Shown here: one piece after another, positions 8,072 through 15,742 of the stretch
Numbering within the stretch: position 1 is the first letter of the stretch
Layout of the letters: each line of letters begins with the position of its first letter
DNA from: Streptomyces chromofuscus
GTDB lineage: Bacteria; Actinomycetota; Actinomycetes; Streptomycetales; Streptomycetaceae
Assembly: GCF_015160875.1 (NCBI RefSeq)
Contig: NZ_CP063374.1
Span: forward strand, 2,976,001-3,040,000
Length of the DNA: 64,000 nt
Direction of reading: 5' to 3'
Notes under the pieces: generated by a model
Databases searched by the model: none
Told to the model about the DNA's origin: nothing
Seen by the model: the letters and a program-made list of their open reading frames with translations, nothing else
Made by a program: the position numbers and the translations under genes

Positions 8072-9452
8072 CGGAGCGCTGGACCGGCTCAGACGCGAGG
8101 GCCGCATCGTCGTCGTCGGCGCCTCGCTGGCCGGGCTGCGGGCCGCGGAGACCCTGCGCGAGAAGGGCTTCACCGGTTCGCTGACGATGATCGGCGACGA
8201 GCCCCACGAGCCGTACGACCGGCCGCCGCTGTCCAAGCAGGTGCTGCTGGGGGCGGCCACCGCCGACGGCACCGCGCTGCCCAGGCGCCGCGCCCTCGAC
8301 GCGACGTGGCGGCTCGGCGTGCGGGCCACCGGCCTGGACATGGCCGCGCGACGGGTGCGGCTGGCCGACGGCGACGAGGTGCCGTACGACCGGCTGCTGA
8401 TCGCCACCGGTGTGCGGGCACGACCGTGGCCGCGCGAGGAGGAGGCCGGGCTCGACGGCGTCTTCGTGCTGCGGACCCTGGACGACGCCGCCGCGCTGGG
8501 GCGGCGGCTGGCCGAGGGCCCCCGGCGGGTCTTCGTCATCGGCGCCGGGTTCACCGGCTCGGAGATCGCCTCGGCGTGCCGTGAGCGCGGCCTCGCCGTC
8601 ACCGTCGCCGAGCGCGGCGCGGCGCCCCTGGTCGGCGCGCTCGGCGGGGTGGTCGGCGCGGTCGCCGCCGAACTCCAGCGCGAGCACGGCGTGGACCTGC
8701 GGTGCGGGGTCATGGTGACCGCCCTGGAGGGCGATGCCTCGGGACGGGTGCGGGCCGCGCACCTGTCCGACGGCTCCACCGTCGAGACCGACGTGGTGGT
8801 CGTCTCGCTGGGCGCCACCCGCAACACCGAGTGGCTCGCCGGGTCCGGGCTCGGTGCCGGCCCCCGCGGCATCGCGTGCGACGCCGGCTGCCGGGCCTTC
8901 GACATCCGCGGGATCGTGACGGACGACATCTACGTGGCGGGCGATGTCGCCCGCTCGCCGCACCCCTTGTTCGGCTACCAGTTCCTGTCGCTGGAGCACT
9001 GGGGCAACGCCGTCTGCCAGGCAGAGATCGCGGCGCACAACATGCTCAGCGAGAGCGCCGACCGGCTCCCCCACATGTGGGTGCCGGCCTTCTGGTCGGC
9101 GCAGTTCGGTGTGAACATCAAGTCGGTCGGGGTGCCGTCGATGGGCACCGAGATCCTGGTCTCGCAGGGCTCGCTCATGGATCGCCGGTTCGTCGGGGTC
9201 TACGGCTACCAGGGGCGCGTCATCGGCGCGGTCGCCTTCGACCACGCCCGGTGGCTGCCGTTCTACCAGGAGCTGATCGAGACGACCGCGCCGTTCCCAC
9301 CGGCGTTCCCCATGGTCGGCCGGAGCCCGGGCGGGCAGCGGCCGGTGGACGCGGACTTCCCCGACCCGTCGGTGCCCACCCACGGCCCGACGGTGACCCT
9401 CAGCGGATACTCGCCGGCCGACCGCCGGATGACGTTCACCCCCGCGCACTGA
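8061..9452 (+). CDS. NAD(P)H:ferredoxin reductase (FAD)
   Basis: A 463-residue flavoprotein that passes electrons from NAD(P)H to the neighbouring ferredoxin. It has an N-terminal FAD-binding Rossmann motif (VVVGASLAGLRAAE, about residues 15-28), a central NAD(P)-binding motif (VIGAGFTGSEIA), the second FAD contact DIYVAGDVAR, and a C-terminal reductase domain. The order matches putidaredoxin-reductase-type enzymes. The GTG at 8061 lies inside the end of the ferredoxin gene and is preceded by GAGGCGG. The nucleotide preference (NADH or NADPH) cannot be read from the motif. Confidence 0.92.
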   Translation: MNGDGALDRLRREGRIVVVGASLAGLRAAETLREKGFTGSLTMIGDEPHEPYDRPPLSKQVLLGAATADGTALPRRRALDATWRLGVRATGLDMAARRVRLADGDEVPYDRLLIATGVRARPWPREEEAGLDGVFVLRTLDDAAALGRRLAEGPRRVFVIGAGFTGSEIASACRERGLAVTVAERGAAPLVGALGGVVGAVAAELQREHGVDLRCGVMVTALEGDASGRVRAAHLSDGSTVETDVVVVSLGATRNTEWLAGSGLGAGPRGIACDAGCRAFDIRGIVTDDIYVAGDVARSPHPLFGYQFLSLEHWGNAVCQAEIAAHNMLSESADRLPHMWVPAFWSAQFGVNIKSVGVPSMGTEILVSQGSLMDRRFVGVYGYQGRVIGAVAFDHARWLPFYQELIETTAPFPPAFPMVGRSPGGQRPVDADFPDPSVPTHGPTVTLSGYSPADRRMTFTPAH

Positions 9453-9477
9453 CCCGCACGGCCCCGAGGACCACACG

Positions 9478-10716
9478 ATGACGCAATCGCCGCTGCATCA
9501 GATCCTGGACCACGCCAACCGCCCCGACCCGTACCCGATCTACGCCGAGCTGCGCAAGACGCCGGTCCACCACGAGGCCGACGGACCGTACGTCATCAGC
9601 ACCTACCACGAGATCCGCAGCCTCCTGCACGACCCCCGCCTCAGCTCCGACGTCCGCCATCTCGCCTCGGCCGCCCACGATCCGCTGGCGGAGTCCGGCC
9701 AGGAGGAGCAGACCGTCCTGCCGCCGAGCTTCCTGCGGCTCGACCCGCCCGAGCACGACCGACTGCGGCGCATGGCGAACCGGCCCTTCGGCCCGCCGCA
9801 CTCCCCGCACACGGTCGACGGGATGCGCCAGGAGCTGCACGACATCGTCTCCGGCCTCATCGACGGCATCGGCGACACCGGGCGGATCGACCTGGTGGAC
9901 CAGTTCTCGTACCCGTTCCCGGTGACCGTGATCTGCCGGCTTCTCGGGGTGCCGCGCGAGGACGAGGCCCGCTTCCACGGCTGGGCGGACACCATCGCGG
10001 CGAGCCTGGACCCCGATCCGGACGCGGATCCCGCCGAGCGGGGCAAGGGGGCGCACGACGCCCGTATGCAGCTGGGCATGTACCTGGCCGGACTGATCGA
10101 GGAGCGCCGCAAGCAGCCCCGGGACGACATGCTGTCCGCGCTGGCGACGGCCGAGGGCCCGGACGGCGCGATGACCACGATGGAACTGCTCAGCACCGCG
10201 GCGCTGCTGCTGATCGCGGGGCACGAGACCACCGTCAACCTCGTCACCAACGGCATGCTGACGCTGCTGCGCAACCCGGACGTCCTGCGGCGGCTGCGGG
10301 CGGAGCCCCGGCTCGCCGTGCCCGTGGTGGAGGAGTTGCTGCGCTTCGAGCCGCCGGTGCAGCTGCTGCCGCAGCGCACCCCCCTCACCGGCATCCGGAT
10401 CCACGGCGTCACCATCCCCAAGGGCGCCTCGGTGTGGCTGGTCCTGGCGTCCGGCAACCGTGACCCGAAGCGGTTCCAGAACCCGGACCGCTTCGACCCC
10501 GACCGCCGCGACGTCCAGCACCTGGGGTTCGGCAGCGGCATCCACAGCTGCTTCGGCGCGCCGCTCGCCCGCCTGGAGGCCCAGCTCGCCCTGTCGGAAC
10601 TGGCGCGCAGGCTGGAGAACCCGCGCCTGCTGGAGGATCCGCCCCCGTACCGGCAGAACGCCGTGCTGCGCGGGCCACGGCATCTGCCCATCGCCTGCGA
10701 CGGGATCCGTCCGTAG
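9478..10716 (+). CDS. Cytochrome P450
   Basis: A soluble 412-residue haem monooxygenase. Hallmarks are the I-helix oxygen-activation motif AGHETT (residues 247-252), the ExxR motif EELLR (about 285-289), and the haem loop FGSGIHSCFGAPLAR with the cysteine thiolate ligand at about residue 358. It starts 25 bases after the reductase gene behind CGAGGA, so ferredoxin, reductase and P450 form one operon. The general sequence style suggests a CYP105/107-like streptomycete P450. The substrate cannot be inferred: no biosynthetic genes surround it. Confidence 0.94.
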   Translation: MTQSPLHQILDHANRPDPYPIYAELRKTPVHHEADGPYVISTYHEIRSLLHDPRLSSDVRHLASAAHDPLAESGQEEQTVLPPSFLRLDPPEHDRLRRMANRPFGPPHSPHTVDGMRQELHDIVSGLIDGIGDTGRIDLVDQFSYPFPVTVICRLLGVPREDEARFHGWADTIAASLDPDPDADPAERGKGAHDARMQLGMYLAGLIEERRKQPRDDMLSALATAEGPDGAMTTMELLSTAALLLIAGHETTVNLVTNGMLTLLRNPDVLRRLRAEPRLAVPVVEELLRFEPPVQLLPQRTPLTGIRIHGVTIPKGASVWLVLASGNRDPKRFQNPDRFDPDRRDVQHLGFGSGIHSCFGAPLARLEAQLALSELARRLENPRLLEDPPPYRQNAVLRGPRHLPIACDGIRP

Positions 10717-10745
10717 CCGTCCGGGACGGGTCGCTGCCGCGGCGC

Positions 10746-11681
10746 TCAGCGGCGCAGGGCCGTCTCGCGGTGCATGCGGGACAGCTTCTCGGGGTTGCGG
10801 ACGGCGTACAGCCCGGTGATGAGGCCGTCGTCGACGCGTACCGCCACGACGGTGTCGAGCTCGTCGTCGAGCCGGAAGACCAGTGCCGGGTGGCCGTTGA
10901 CCTGGGCGGGCCGCAGCGAGGTCGTGCCGGTCACCCTGCCCAGCCCGGCGGCCAGGAGGCGGGCCACCTTGTCGGCCCCGACGACGGGCCGCAGGACGGC
11001 CTGCCTGATGCCGCCGCCGTCCCCCAGGAGGACGACGTCCGGGGCCAGGATGTCGAGCAGGGTCTGCAGATCGCCCGTCTCGACCGCCCGCTGGAACGCC
11101 TCGAGCGCCTCCCGGGTCTCGGTCGGGGACGCGGTCCCGCGCGGCCGGCGCGCCGCGACGTGGGCGCGTGCCCGGTGCGCGATCTGGCGGACCGCGACCG
11201 GGTTCTTGTCCACGGCCGCGGCGATCTCGTCGTACCCGAGGTCGAACACCTCGCGCAGCACGAACACCGCCCGCTCGGTGGGCGTGAGCGTCTCCAGCAC
11301 CAGCAGCATCGCCATCGAGACGCTGTCGGCCAGCTCGACGTCCTCGGCCACGTCCGGGGCGGTCAGCAGGGGCTCCGGCAGCCAGGAACCGACGTAGGAC
11401 TCCTTGCGCCGGCCGAGCGTGCGCAGGCGGCTCAGCGACTGGCGCGTGGTGATCCGGACCAGGTACGCCCGCCGGTCCCGGACCGTGCCGAGATCGACCG
11501 CAGCCCACCGCATCCAGGTCTCCTGCAACACGTCCTCCGCGTCGGCGGCCGAGCCGAGCATCTCGTAGGCGACGGTGAACAGCAGGTTCCGGTGGGCGAC
11601 GAACGCCTCCGTCGCGGGGTCCGTGCGTTCACCGGCCTGCCCGGCCGCGTCCTTCGTGCCCTCGTTGCCCGCGCTCCTCAT
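10746..11681 (-). CDS. ECF41-type RNA polymerase sigma factor (SigJ-like) with SnoaL-like C-terminal domain
   Basis: A 311-residue sigma factor. Region 2 (VAYEMLGSAADAEDVLQETW) and region 4 (LTPTERAVFVLREVFDLGYDEIAAAV) are followed by a roughly 110-residue SnoaL/NTF2-like extension (ALEAFQRAVETGDLQTLLDILAPDVVLLGDGG). In ECF41 sigma factors this extension replaces a separate anti-sigma factor. Start is ATG 11681 behind GGGAG; longer frames upstream cross the promoter. Its own promoter matches the ECF41 signature, and it is divergent from a carboxymuconolactone-decarboxylase-like gene, the genomic partner typical of ECF41. Its 3' end converges on the P450 gene, leaving 29 bases. Confidence 0.93.
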   Translation of the reverse strand: MRSAGNEGTKDAAGQAGERTDPATEAFVAHRNLLFTVAYEMLGSAADAEDVLQETWMRWAAVDLGTVRDRRAYLVRITTRQSLSRLRTLGRRKESYVGSWLPEPLLTAPDVAEDVELADSVSMAMLLVLETLTPTERAVFVLREVFDLGYDEIAAAVDKNPVAVRQIAHRARAHVAARRPRGTASPTETREALEAFQRAVETGDLQTLLDILAPDVVLLGDGGGIRQAVLRPVVGADKVARLLAAGLGRVTGTTSLRPAQVNGHPALVFRLDDELDTVVAVRVDDGLITGLYAVRNPEKLSRMHRETALRR

Positions 11682-11725
11682 CAGCTGCTCCCGCCTCTTC
11701 GCCGTCGAAGGTGCCACGCCCACAG

Positions 11726-11752
11726 GACGCCGGTCCTCACCGCGCTGTGACA
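11726..11752 (-). promoter_or_regulatory. ECF41-type promoter of the sigma factor gene
   Basis: On the minus strand TGTCACA (complement of 11746-11752), a 16-base spacer and CGTC (complement of 11726-11729) match the published ECF41 -35/-10 signature as I remember it. Transcription would start near 11719, giving a leader of about 38 bases. This implies autoregulation. Confidence 0.75.
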
Positions 11753-11786
11753 TCCGTGAGCGGTGGCACACGTCACAGCGCCGCCC

Positions 11787-11813
11787 CGTCACAGGGTCCG
11801 GGCCGCCGGCATC
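11787..11813 (+). promoter_or_regulatory. Probable ECF41-type promoter of the AhpD-like gene
   Basis: CGTCACA (11787-11793), a 16-base spacer and CATC (11810-11813) differ from the ECF41 consensus by one base in each element and have the same spacing as the divergent sigma-factor promoter. The predicted start near 11820 leaves a leader of about 35 bases. Confidence 0.5.
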
Positions 11814-11854
11814 TCGTGGTCGTCCGGTACGAGACCACGAGTGAGGACGACGTC

Positions 11855-12340
11855 ATGGACGCCCGATTCAACCTGTACGAGAACGAGGTCGCCGCCAGGT
11901 TCGCCAAGCGGTTCGCCAACGCCGGCCTGGTGATCCACCAGTCGTCGCTGCCGCGGTCCACGCAGGAACTGGTGTCGCTGCGCGCCAGCCAGATCAACGG
12001 CTGCGGCCTGTGCGTCGACATGCACACCAAGGAGGCCGCGGCCGCCGGGGAGAGCGACGTCCGGCTCCACCTGGTCGCCGCCTGGCGCGAGTCGACCGTG
12101 TTCACCGAGGCGGAGCAGGCCGCGCTGGCGCTCGCCGAAGAGGGCACCCGCCTCGCCGACACCGGAGCCGGCGTGTCCGACGAGACCTGGGCAAGGGTGC
12201 GCAAGCACTACGACGACGACCAGATCGGCGCGCTGGTCTCACTGGTCGCCCTGATCAACGCGGCCAACCGGCTCAACGTGATCGTGCGCCAACGCGGCGG
12301 CTCCTACCGGGCCGGGATGTTCGCCGCCGCGCTCGACTGA
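11855..12340 (+). CDS. Carboxymuconolactone decarboxylase / AhpD-like protein
   Basis: A 161-residue all-helical protein of the AhpD/CMD family. The redox motif CGLCVDMHTKE, within QINGCGLCVDMH (about residues 46-60), has the CxxC and downstream histidine of AhpD-type alkylhydroperoxidases. The ATG follows GTGAGGA. It is transcribed away from the ECF41 sigma factor and carries a related promoter, so it is the likely regulon target. The role is inferred to be peroxide or electrophile detoxification; the substrate is unknown. Confidence 0.88.
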   Translation: MDARFNLYENEVAARFAKRFANAGLVIHQSSLPRSTQELVSLRASQINGCGLCVDMHTKEAAAAGESDVRLHLVAAWRESTVFTEAEQAALALAEEGTRLADTGAGVSDETWARVRKHYDDDQIGALVSLVALINAANRLNVIVRQRGGSYRAGMFAAALD

Positions 12341-12346
12341 CCGGCC

Positions 12347-12416
12347 GACGGACAGGGCCCGGCGCCGGGACCACCCGGGCCGGGTCCGCGCACGGCGCCC
12401 GGGCTCGGGGTCCGTC
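12347..12416. terminator. Long imperfect hairpin between convergent genes
   Basis: GACGGACAGGGCCCGG at 12347 pairs imperfectly with a region ending GGGGTCCGTC at 12416. It lies exactly between the convergent AhpD-like gene and the isomerase gene, so it may terminate both transcripts. Confidence 0.55.
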
Positions 12417-12418
12417 GT

Positions 12419-13255
12419 TCAGGCGATCACGTGCCGCACGAACCTGCGTGCCGTCTCGGCCAGCACCTCCCGCCCGTCCCGCGCCCACAGGCCCTCGTTG
12501 AACAGTTCCACCTCGATCGGCCCGGTGTACCCGGCCGCCTCGACGTACCCCTTCCACTCCCGCATGTCGATCGAGCCGTCACCGATCTGGCCGCGGCCGT
12601 CGAGGACGCCCTCCGGCAACGGCGTCGTCCAGTCGGCGAGTTGGAAGATGTGGATGCGGCCGGCGGCGCCCGCCCGGGCGATCTGCGGCGGGGCCTGGTC
12701 GTCCCACCAGAGGTGGTACGTGTCCACCGTGACGCCGACCTGGTGCGCGGGGAAGCGTTCCGCGAGGTCGAGGGCCTGCGTCAGGGTGGAGACCACGCAG
12801 CGGTCGGCGGCGTACATCGGGTGGAGCGGCTCGATGGCGAGGCGTACGCCGTGCCGCTCCGCGTACGGGCCCAGCTCCGCGAGCGCGTCCGCGATGCGTT
12901 CCCGCGCGCCGCGCAGGTCCTTCGAGCCCGGCGGCAGGCCGCCGGAGACCAGGACGAGGGTGTCCGTGCCCAGCGTCGCCGCCTCGTCGATCGCGCGGCG
13001 GTTGTCGGCCAGGGCACCGGCCCGTTCCGCCGGGTCGATCGCCGTGAGGAAGCCGCCGCGGCACAGCGTCGTCACCGTCAGGCCCGCGTCCCGGACCAGC
13101 TTGGCCGTCGCCTCCAGGCCGTACGCCCGGACCGGCTCGCGCCACAGCCCCACGTGGCCGATGTCCAACTGGACGCACGCGTCGACCAGGTCGGGCATGC
13201 TCAGCTGCTTCACGGTCATCTGGTTGATGCTGAAGCGCTCCAGTGAGGTGGTCAC
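12419..13255 (-). CDS. Sugar phosphate isomerase/epimerase (AP endonuclease family 2 TIM barrel)
   Basis: A 278-residue xylose-isomerase-like TIM barrel. The metal-site segments typical of the family are visible: VRLAIEPLHPMY, VGVTVDTYHLWWD, IHIFQLADW and GPIEVELFNEGLW. The GTG start overlaps the preceding DUF993 stop by four bases. It is the last gene of a three-gene operon with an aldolase-like protein and a Gfo/Idh/MocA dehydrogenase, consistent with catabolism of a sugar or cyclitol. The exact substrate is unknown; hydroxypyruvate isomerase or inosose-type chemistry are possibilities. Confidence 0.85.
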   Translation of the reverse strand: MTTSLERFSINQMTVKQLSMPDLVDACVQLDIGHVGLWREPVRAYGLEATAKLVRDAGLTVTTLCRGGFLTAIDPAERAGALADNRRAIDEAATLGTDTLVLVSGGLPPGSKDLRGARERIADALAELGPYAERHGVRLAIEPLHPMYAADRCVVSTLTQALDLAERFPAHQVGVTVDTYHLWWDDQAPPQIARAGAAGRIHIFQLADWTTPLPEGVLDGRGQIGDGSIDMREWKGYVEAAGYTGPIEVELFNEGLWARDGREVLAETARRFVRHVIA

Positions 13256-14403
13256 TGCGTCACCCCGTACAGCGCGAGCAGCGTCTTCATCCGCTCCTCC
13301 GCCAGCTTCGGGTCGGGGAACAGGCCCAGAGCGTCGGCGAGTTCGTAGGCGCGGGCGAAGTGCGGCAGAGACCGGGCCGACTGGAGGCCGCCGACCATCG
13401 TGAAGTGCGTCTGGTGACCGGCCAGCCAGGCCAGGAGGACCACGCCCGTCTTGTAGAAGCGGGTCGGGGTCTCGAAGAGGTGGCGGGACAGTTCGACGGT
13501 GGGGTCGAGCAGGGCGCGGAAACCGTCCGCGTCCCCCGTGTCCAGGACCCGTACCGCCTCCGCCGCCAACGGCCCCAGCGGGTCGAAGACGCCGAGCAGG
13601 GCGTGGCTGAAGCCCTGGTCGTCGCCCGCGATCAGCTCGGGGTAGTGGAAGTCGTCCCCGGTGTAGCAGCGGACGCCCTTGGGGAGCCGGCGGCGCAGCT
13701 CGATCTCGCGCCGGGCGTCCAGCAGGGAGATCTTCACGCCGTCGACCTTGTCGGGGTGGGCGGCGATGACGTCCAGGAAGGTGTCGGTGGCCGCGTCGAG
13801 GTCCGCCGAGCCCCAGTAGCCCTCCAGCGCGGGATCGAACATCGGCCCGAGCCAGTGCAGGACGACCGGGTCGGAGGCCTGGCGGAGCAGGTGGCCGTAG
13901 ACCTCCAGGTAGTCCTCGGGGCCGGTCGCGGCGGCCGCGAGCGCCCGGGAGGCCATGAGGATCGCCTCGGCGCCGGACTGCTCGACCAGCGCCAGCTGCT
14001 CCTCGTAGGCCGCGCGGACCTCCGCGAGGGTGCCGGAGGCGATCTGGTCCGTGCCCACGCCGCAGGCGATACGGCCCCCGGTCGCCCGCGCCTCGGCGGC
14101 GCTGCGCCGGATCAGCTCCGCCGCGCCCGCCCAGTCCAGGCCCATGCCCCGCTGGGCGGTGTCCATCGCCTCGGCGACGCCGAGCCCGTGCGACCACAGG
14201 TGGCGGCGGAAGGCGAGGGTCGCGTCCCAGTCGATCGCGGCGGGCGCGTCGGGGGTGACGTCGGCGAACGGGTCGGCGACGACGTGCGCCGCGGAGAAGA
14301 CCGTACGGCAGGAGAAGCCCGCGCCGGGGGTGACGGTCAGGGGTTCCGCGCGGGGCTCGTAGGTCCGCAGGGTGCCGTGCGCGTCGGGGAGCCGGATGGT
14401 CAC
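13252..14403 (-). CDS. DUF993 protein, dihydrodipicolinate-synthase-like aldolase fold
   Basis: A 383-residue cytoplasmic protein of the DUF993 group. The segment DKVDGVKISLLDA places a lysine (about residue 224) where class I DHDPS-type aldolases carry the Schiff-base lysine. YTGDDFHYPELIAGD and the phenylalanine- and tryptophan-rich C-terminal third fit the family. Both ends overlap neighbours by four bases (GTGA), so it is co-translated between the dehydrogenase and the isomerase. A C-C bond-cleaving step on the oxidised sugar is a reasonable inference. No activity is known to me for this family. Confidence 0.82.
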   Translation of the reverse strand: MTIRLPDAHGTLRTYEPRAEPLTVTPGAGFSCRTVFSAAHVVADPFADVTPDAPAAIDWDATLAFRRHLWSHGLGVAEAMDTAQRGMGLDWAGAAELIRRSAAEARATGGRIACGVGTDQIASGTLAEVRAAYEEQLALVEQSGAEAILMASRALAAAATGPEDYLEVYGHLLRQASDPVVLHWLGPMFDPALEGYWGSADLDAATDTFLDVIAAHPDKVDGVKISLLDARREIELRRRLPKGVRCYTGDDFHYPELIAGDDQGFSHALLGVFDPLGPLAAEAVRVLDTGDADGFRALLDPTVELSRHLFETPTRFYKTGVVLLAWLAGHQTHFTMVGGLQSARSLPHFARAYELADALGLFPDPKLAEERMKTLLALYGVTQ

Positions 14404-15551
14404 AGCGCGATCTCCGGGACGTCGACACGGCGGCCCTCGGCGGAGGACTTGAGGCCCAGTTCGGCGAGCTGGACACCGCGGGCGCCGGCGAGCAGGTCCC
14501 AGTGGTAGGGGGCGTCGGCGTGGACGTGCCGCAGGAACAGTTCCCACTGGGCCTTGAAGCCGTTGTCGAACTCGGCGTTGTCCGGCACCTCCTGCCACTG
14601 GTCGCGGAAGGCGTAGGTGGCCGGGACGTCCGGGTTCCACACCGGCTTGGGGGTGGCGCTGCGGTGCTGGACGCGGCAGGTGCGCAGGCCCGCGACCGCC
14701 GAGCCCTCCGTGCCGTCCACCTGGAACTCGACCAGCTCGTCGCGGTTGACGCGCACGGCCCAGGAGGAGTTGATCTGCGCGACGGCGCCGCCGTCGAGTT
14801 CGAAGATGCCGTACGCGGCGTCGTCGGCGGTGGCGTCGTAGGGCTTGCCGTTCTCGTCCCAGCGCCGCGGGATGTGGGTGGTGGCGACGGCCTGGACGGA
14901 CTTCACCCGGCCGAACAGCTCGTGCAGGACGTACTCCCAGTGCGGGAACATGTCGACCACGATGCCGCCGCCGTCCTCGGCGCGGTAGTTCCACGACGGG
15001 CGCTGGGCGGGCTGCCAGTCGCCCTCGAAGACCCAGTAGCCGAACTCGCCGCGCACGGACAGCACGCGGCCGAAGAAGCCACCGTCGATGAGCCGCTTCA
15101 GCTTCAGCAGGCCGGGCAGGAACAGCTTGTCCTGGACGACGCCGTGCTTGATGCCGGCGTCCCGCGCGAGGCGGGCCAGTTCCAGGGCGGCTTCGAGTCC
15201 CGTGGCCGTGGGCTTCTCGGTGTAGACGTGCTTGCCGGCCGCGATGGCCTTCCTGACGGCCTCCTCGCGGGCGGAGGTGACCTGGGCGTCGAAGTAGATG
15301 TCGACGGCCGGGTCGGCGAGGACCGCGTCGACGTCGGTGGAGACGTGCTCCAGGCCGTGCCGCTCGGCGAGCGCCCGCAGGGCGTGCTCACGGCGGCCGA
15401 CGAGGACGGGCTCGGGCCACAGCACGGTGCCGTCGCCGAGGTCGAGGCCGCCCTGTTCCCGGAGGGCCAGGATGGAGCGGACGAGGTGCTGGCGGTAGCC
15501 CATGCGCCCGGTCACGCCGTTCATGGCGATACGCACCGTCTTGCGGTTCAC
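14400..15551 (-). CDS. Gfo/Idh/MocA-family oxidoreductase
   Basis: A 383-residue NAD(P)-dependent dehydrogenase. The N-terminus (VRIAMNGVTGRMGYRQHLV) is a Rossmann nucleotide-binding motif. AGKHVYTEKPTA holds the EKP lysine used in catalysis in this family, and the alpha/beta C-terminal domain follows. The start is the GTG at 15551 behind GAGAGGA. As first gene of the operon it is expressed divergently from a LacI regulator, with a GCAAGCGCTTTC operator-like palindrome 39 bases upstream. It probably oxidises a sugar or cyclitol; the true substrate is unknown. Confidence 0.88.
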   Translation of the reverse strand: MNRKTVRIAMNGVTGRMGYRQHLVRSILALREQGGLDLGDGTVLWPEPVLVGRREHALRALAERHGLEHVSTDVDAVLADPAVDIYFDAQVTSAREEAVRKAIAAGKHVYTEKPTATGLEAALELARLARDAGIKHGVVQDKLFLPGLLKLKRLIDGGFFGRVLSVRGEFGYWVFEGDWQPAQRPSWNYRAEDGGGIVVDMFPHWEYVLHELFGRVKSVQAVATTHIPRRWDENGKPYDATADDAAYGIFELDGGAVAQINSSWAVRVNRDELVEFQVDGTEGSAVAGLRTCRVQHRSATPKPVWNPDVPATYAFRDQWQEVPDNAEFDNGFKAQWELFLRHVHADAPYHWDLLAGARGVQLAELGLKSSAEGRRVDVPEIAL

Positions 15552-15589
15552 GTGGGTCCTCTCGCGGTGGCTGGTGGACGAGCATTGCA

Positions 15590-15601
15590 GCAAGCGCTTT
15601 C
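15590..15601. promoter_or_regulatory. LacI-type operator (AAGCGCTT core)
   Basis: GCAAGCGCTTTC contains the AAGCGCTT palindrome common to LacI-family operators. It lies between the dehydrogenase operon and the divergent LacI gene, 39 bases from the dehydrogenase start. Confidence 0.55.
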
Positions 15602-15657
15602 TACAGTGAGAAGCTAGCCTCTGAGCAGGGGTACGGACAAGGGCGTGACCGTCTCGA

Positions 15658-15679
15658 GTTGTTCGAGGGGGCGAACAAC
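15658..15679. promoter_or_regulatory. Perfect 8-bp inverted repeat upstream of the LacI gene
   Basis: GTTGTTCG and CGAACAAC flank six bases (AGGGGG). It lies 64 bases before the LacI start and could be a second regulator site or an attenuator hairpin. Function is not established. Confidence 0.4.
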
Positions 15680-15742
15680 CGGGGTGGGTGGCCTTATGGT
15701 CAACGCGGAGAAAAACAGGATGCGCTACCGGAGGACGACGAG

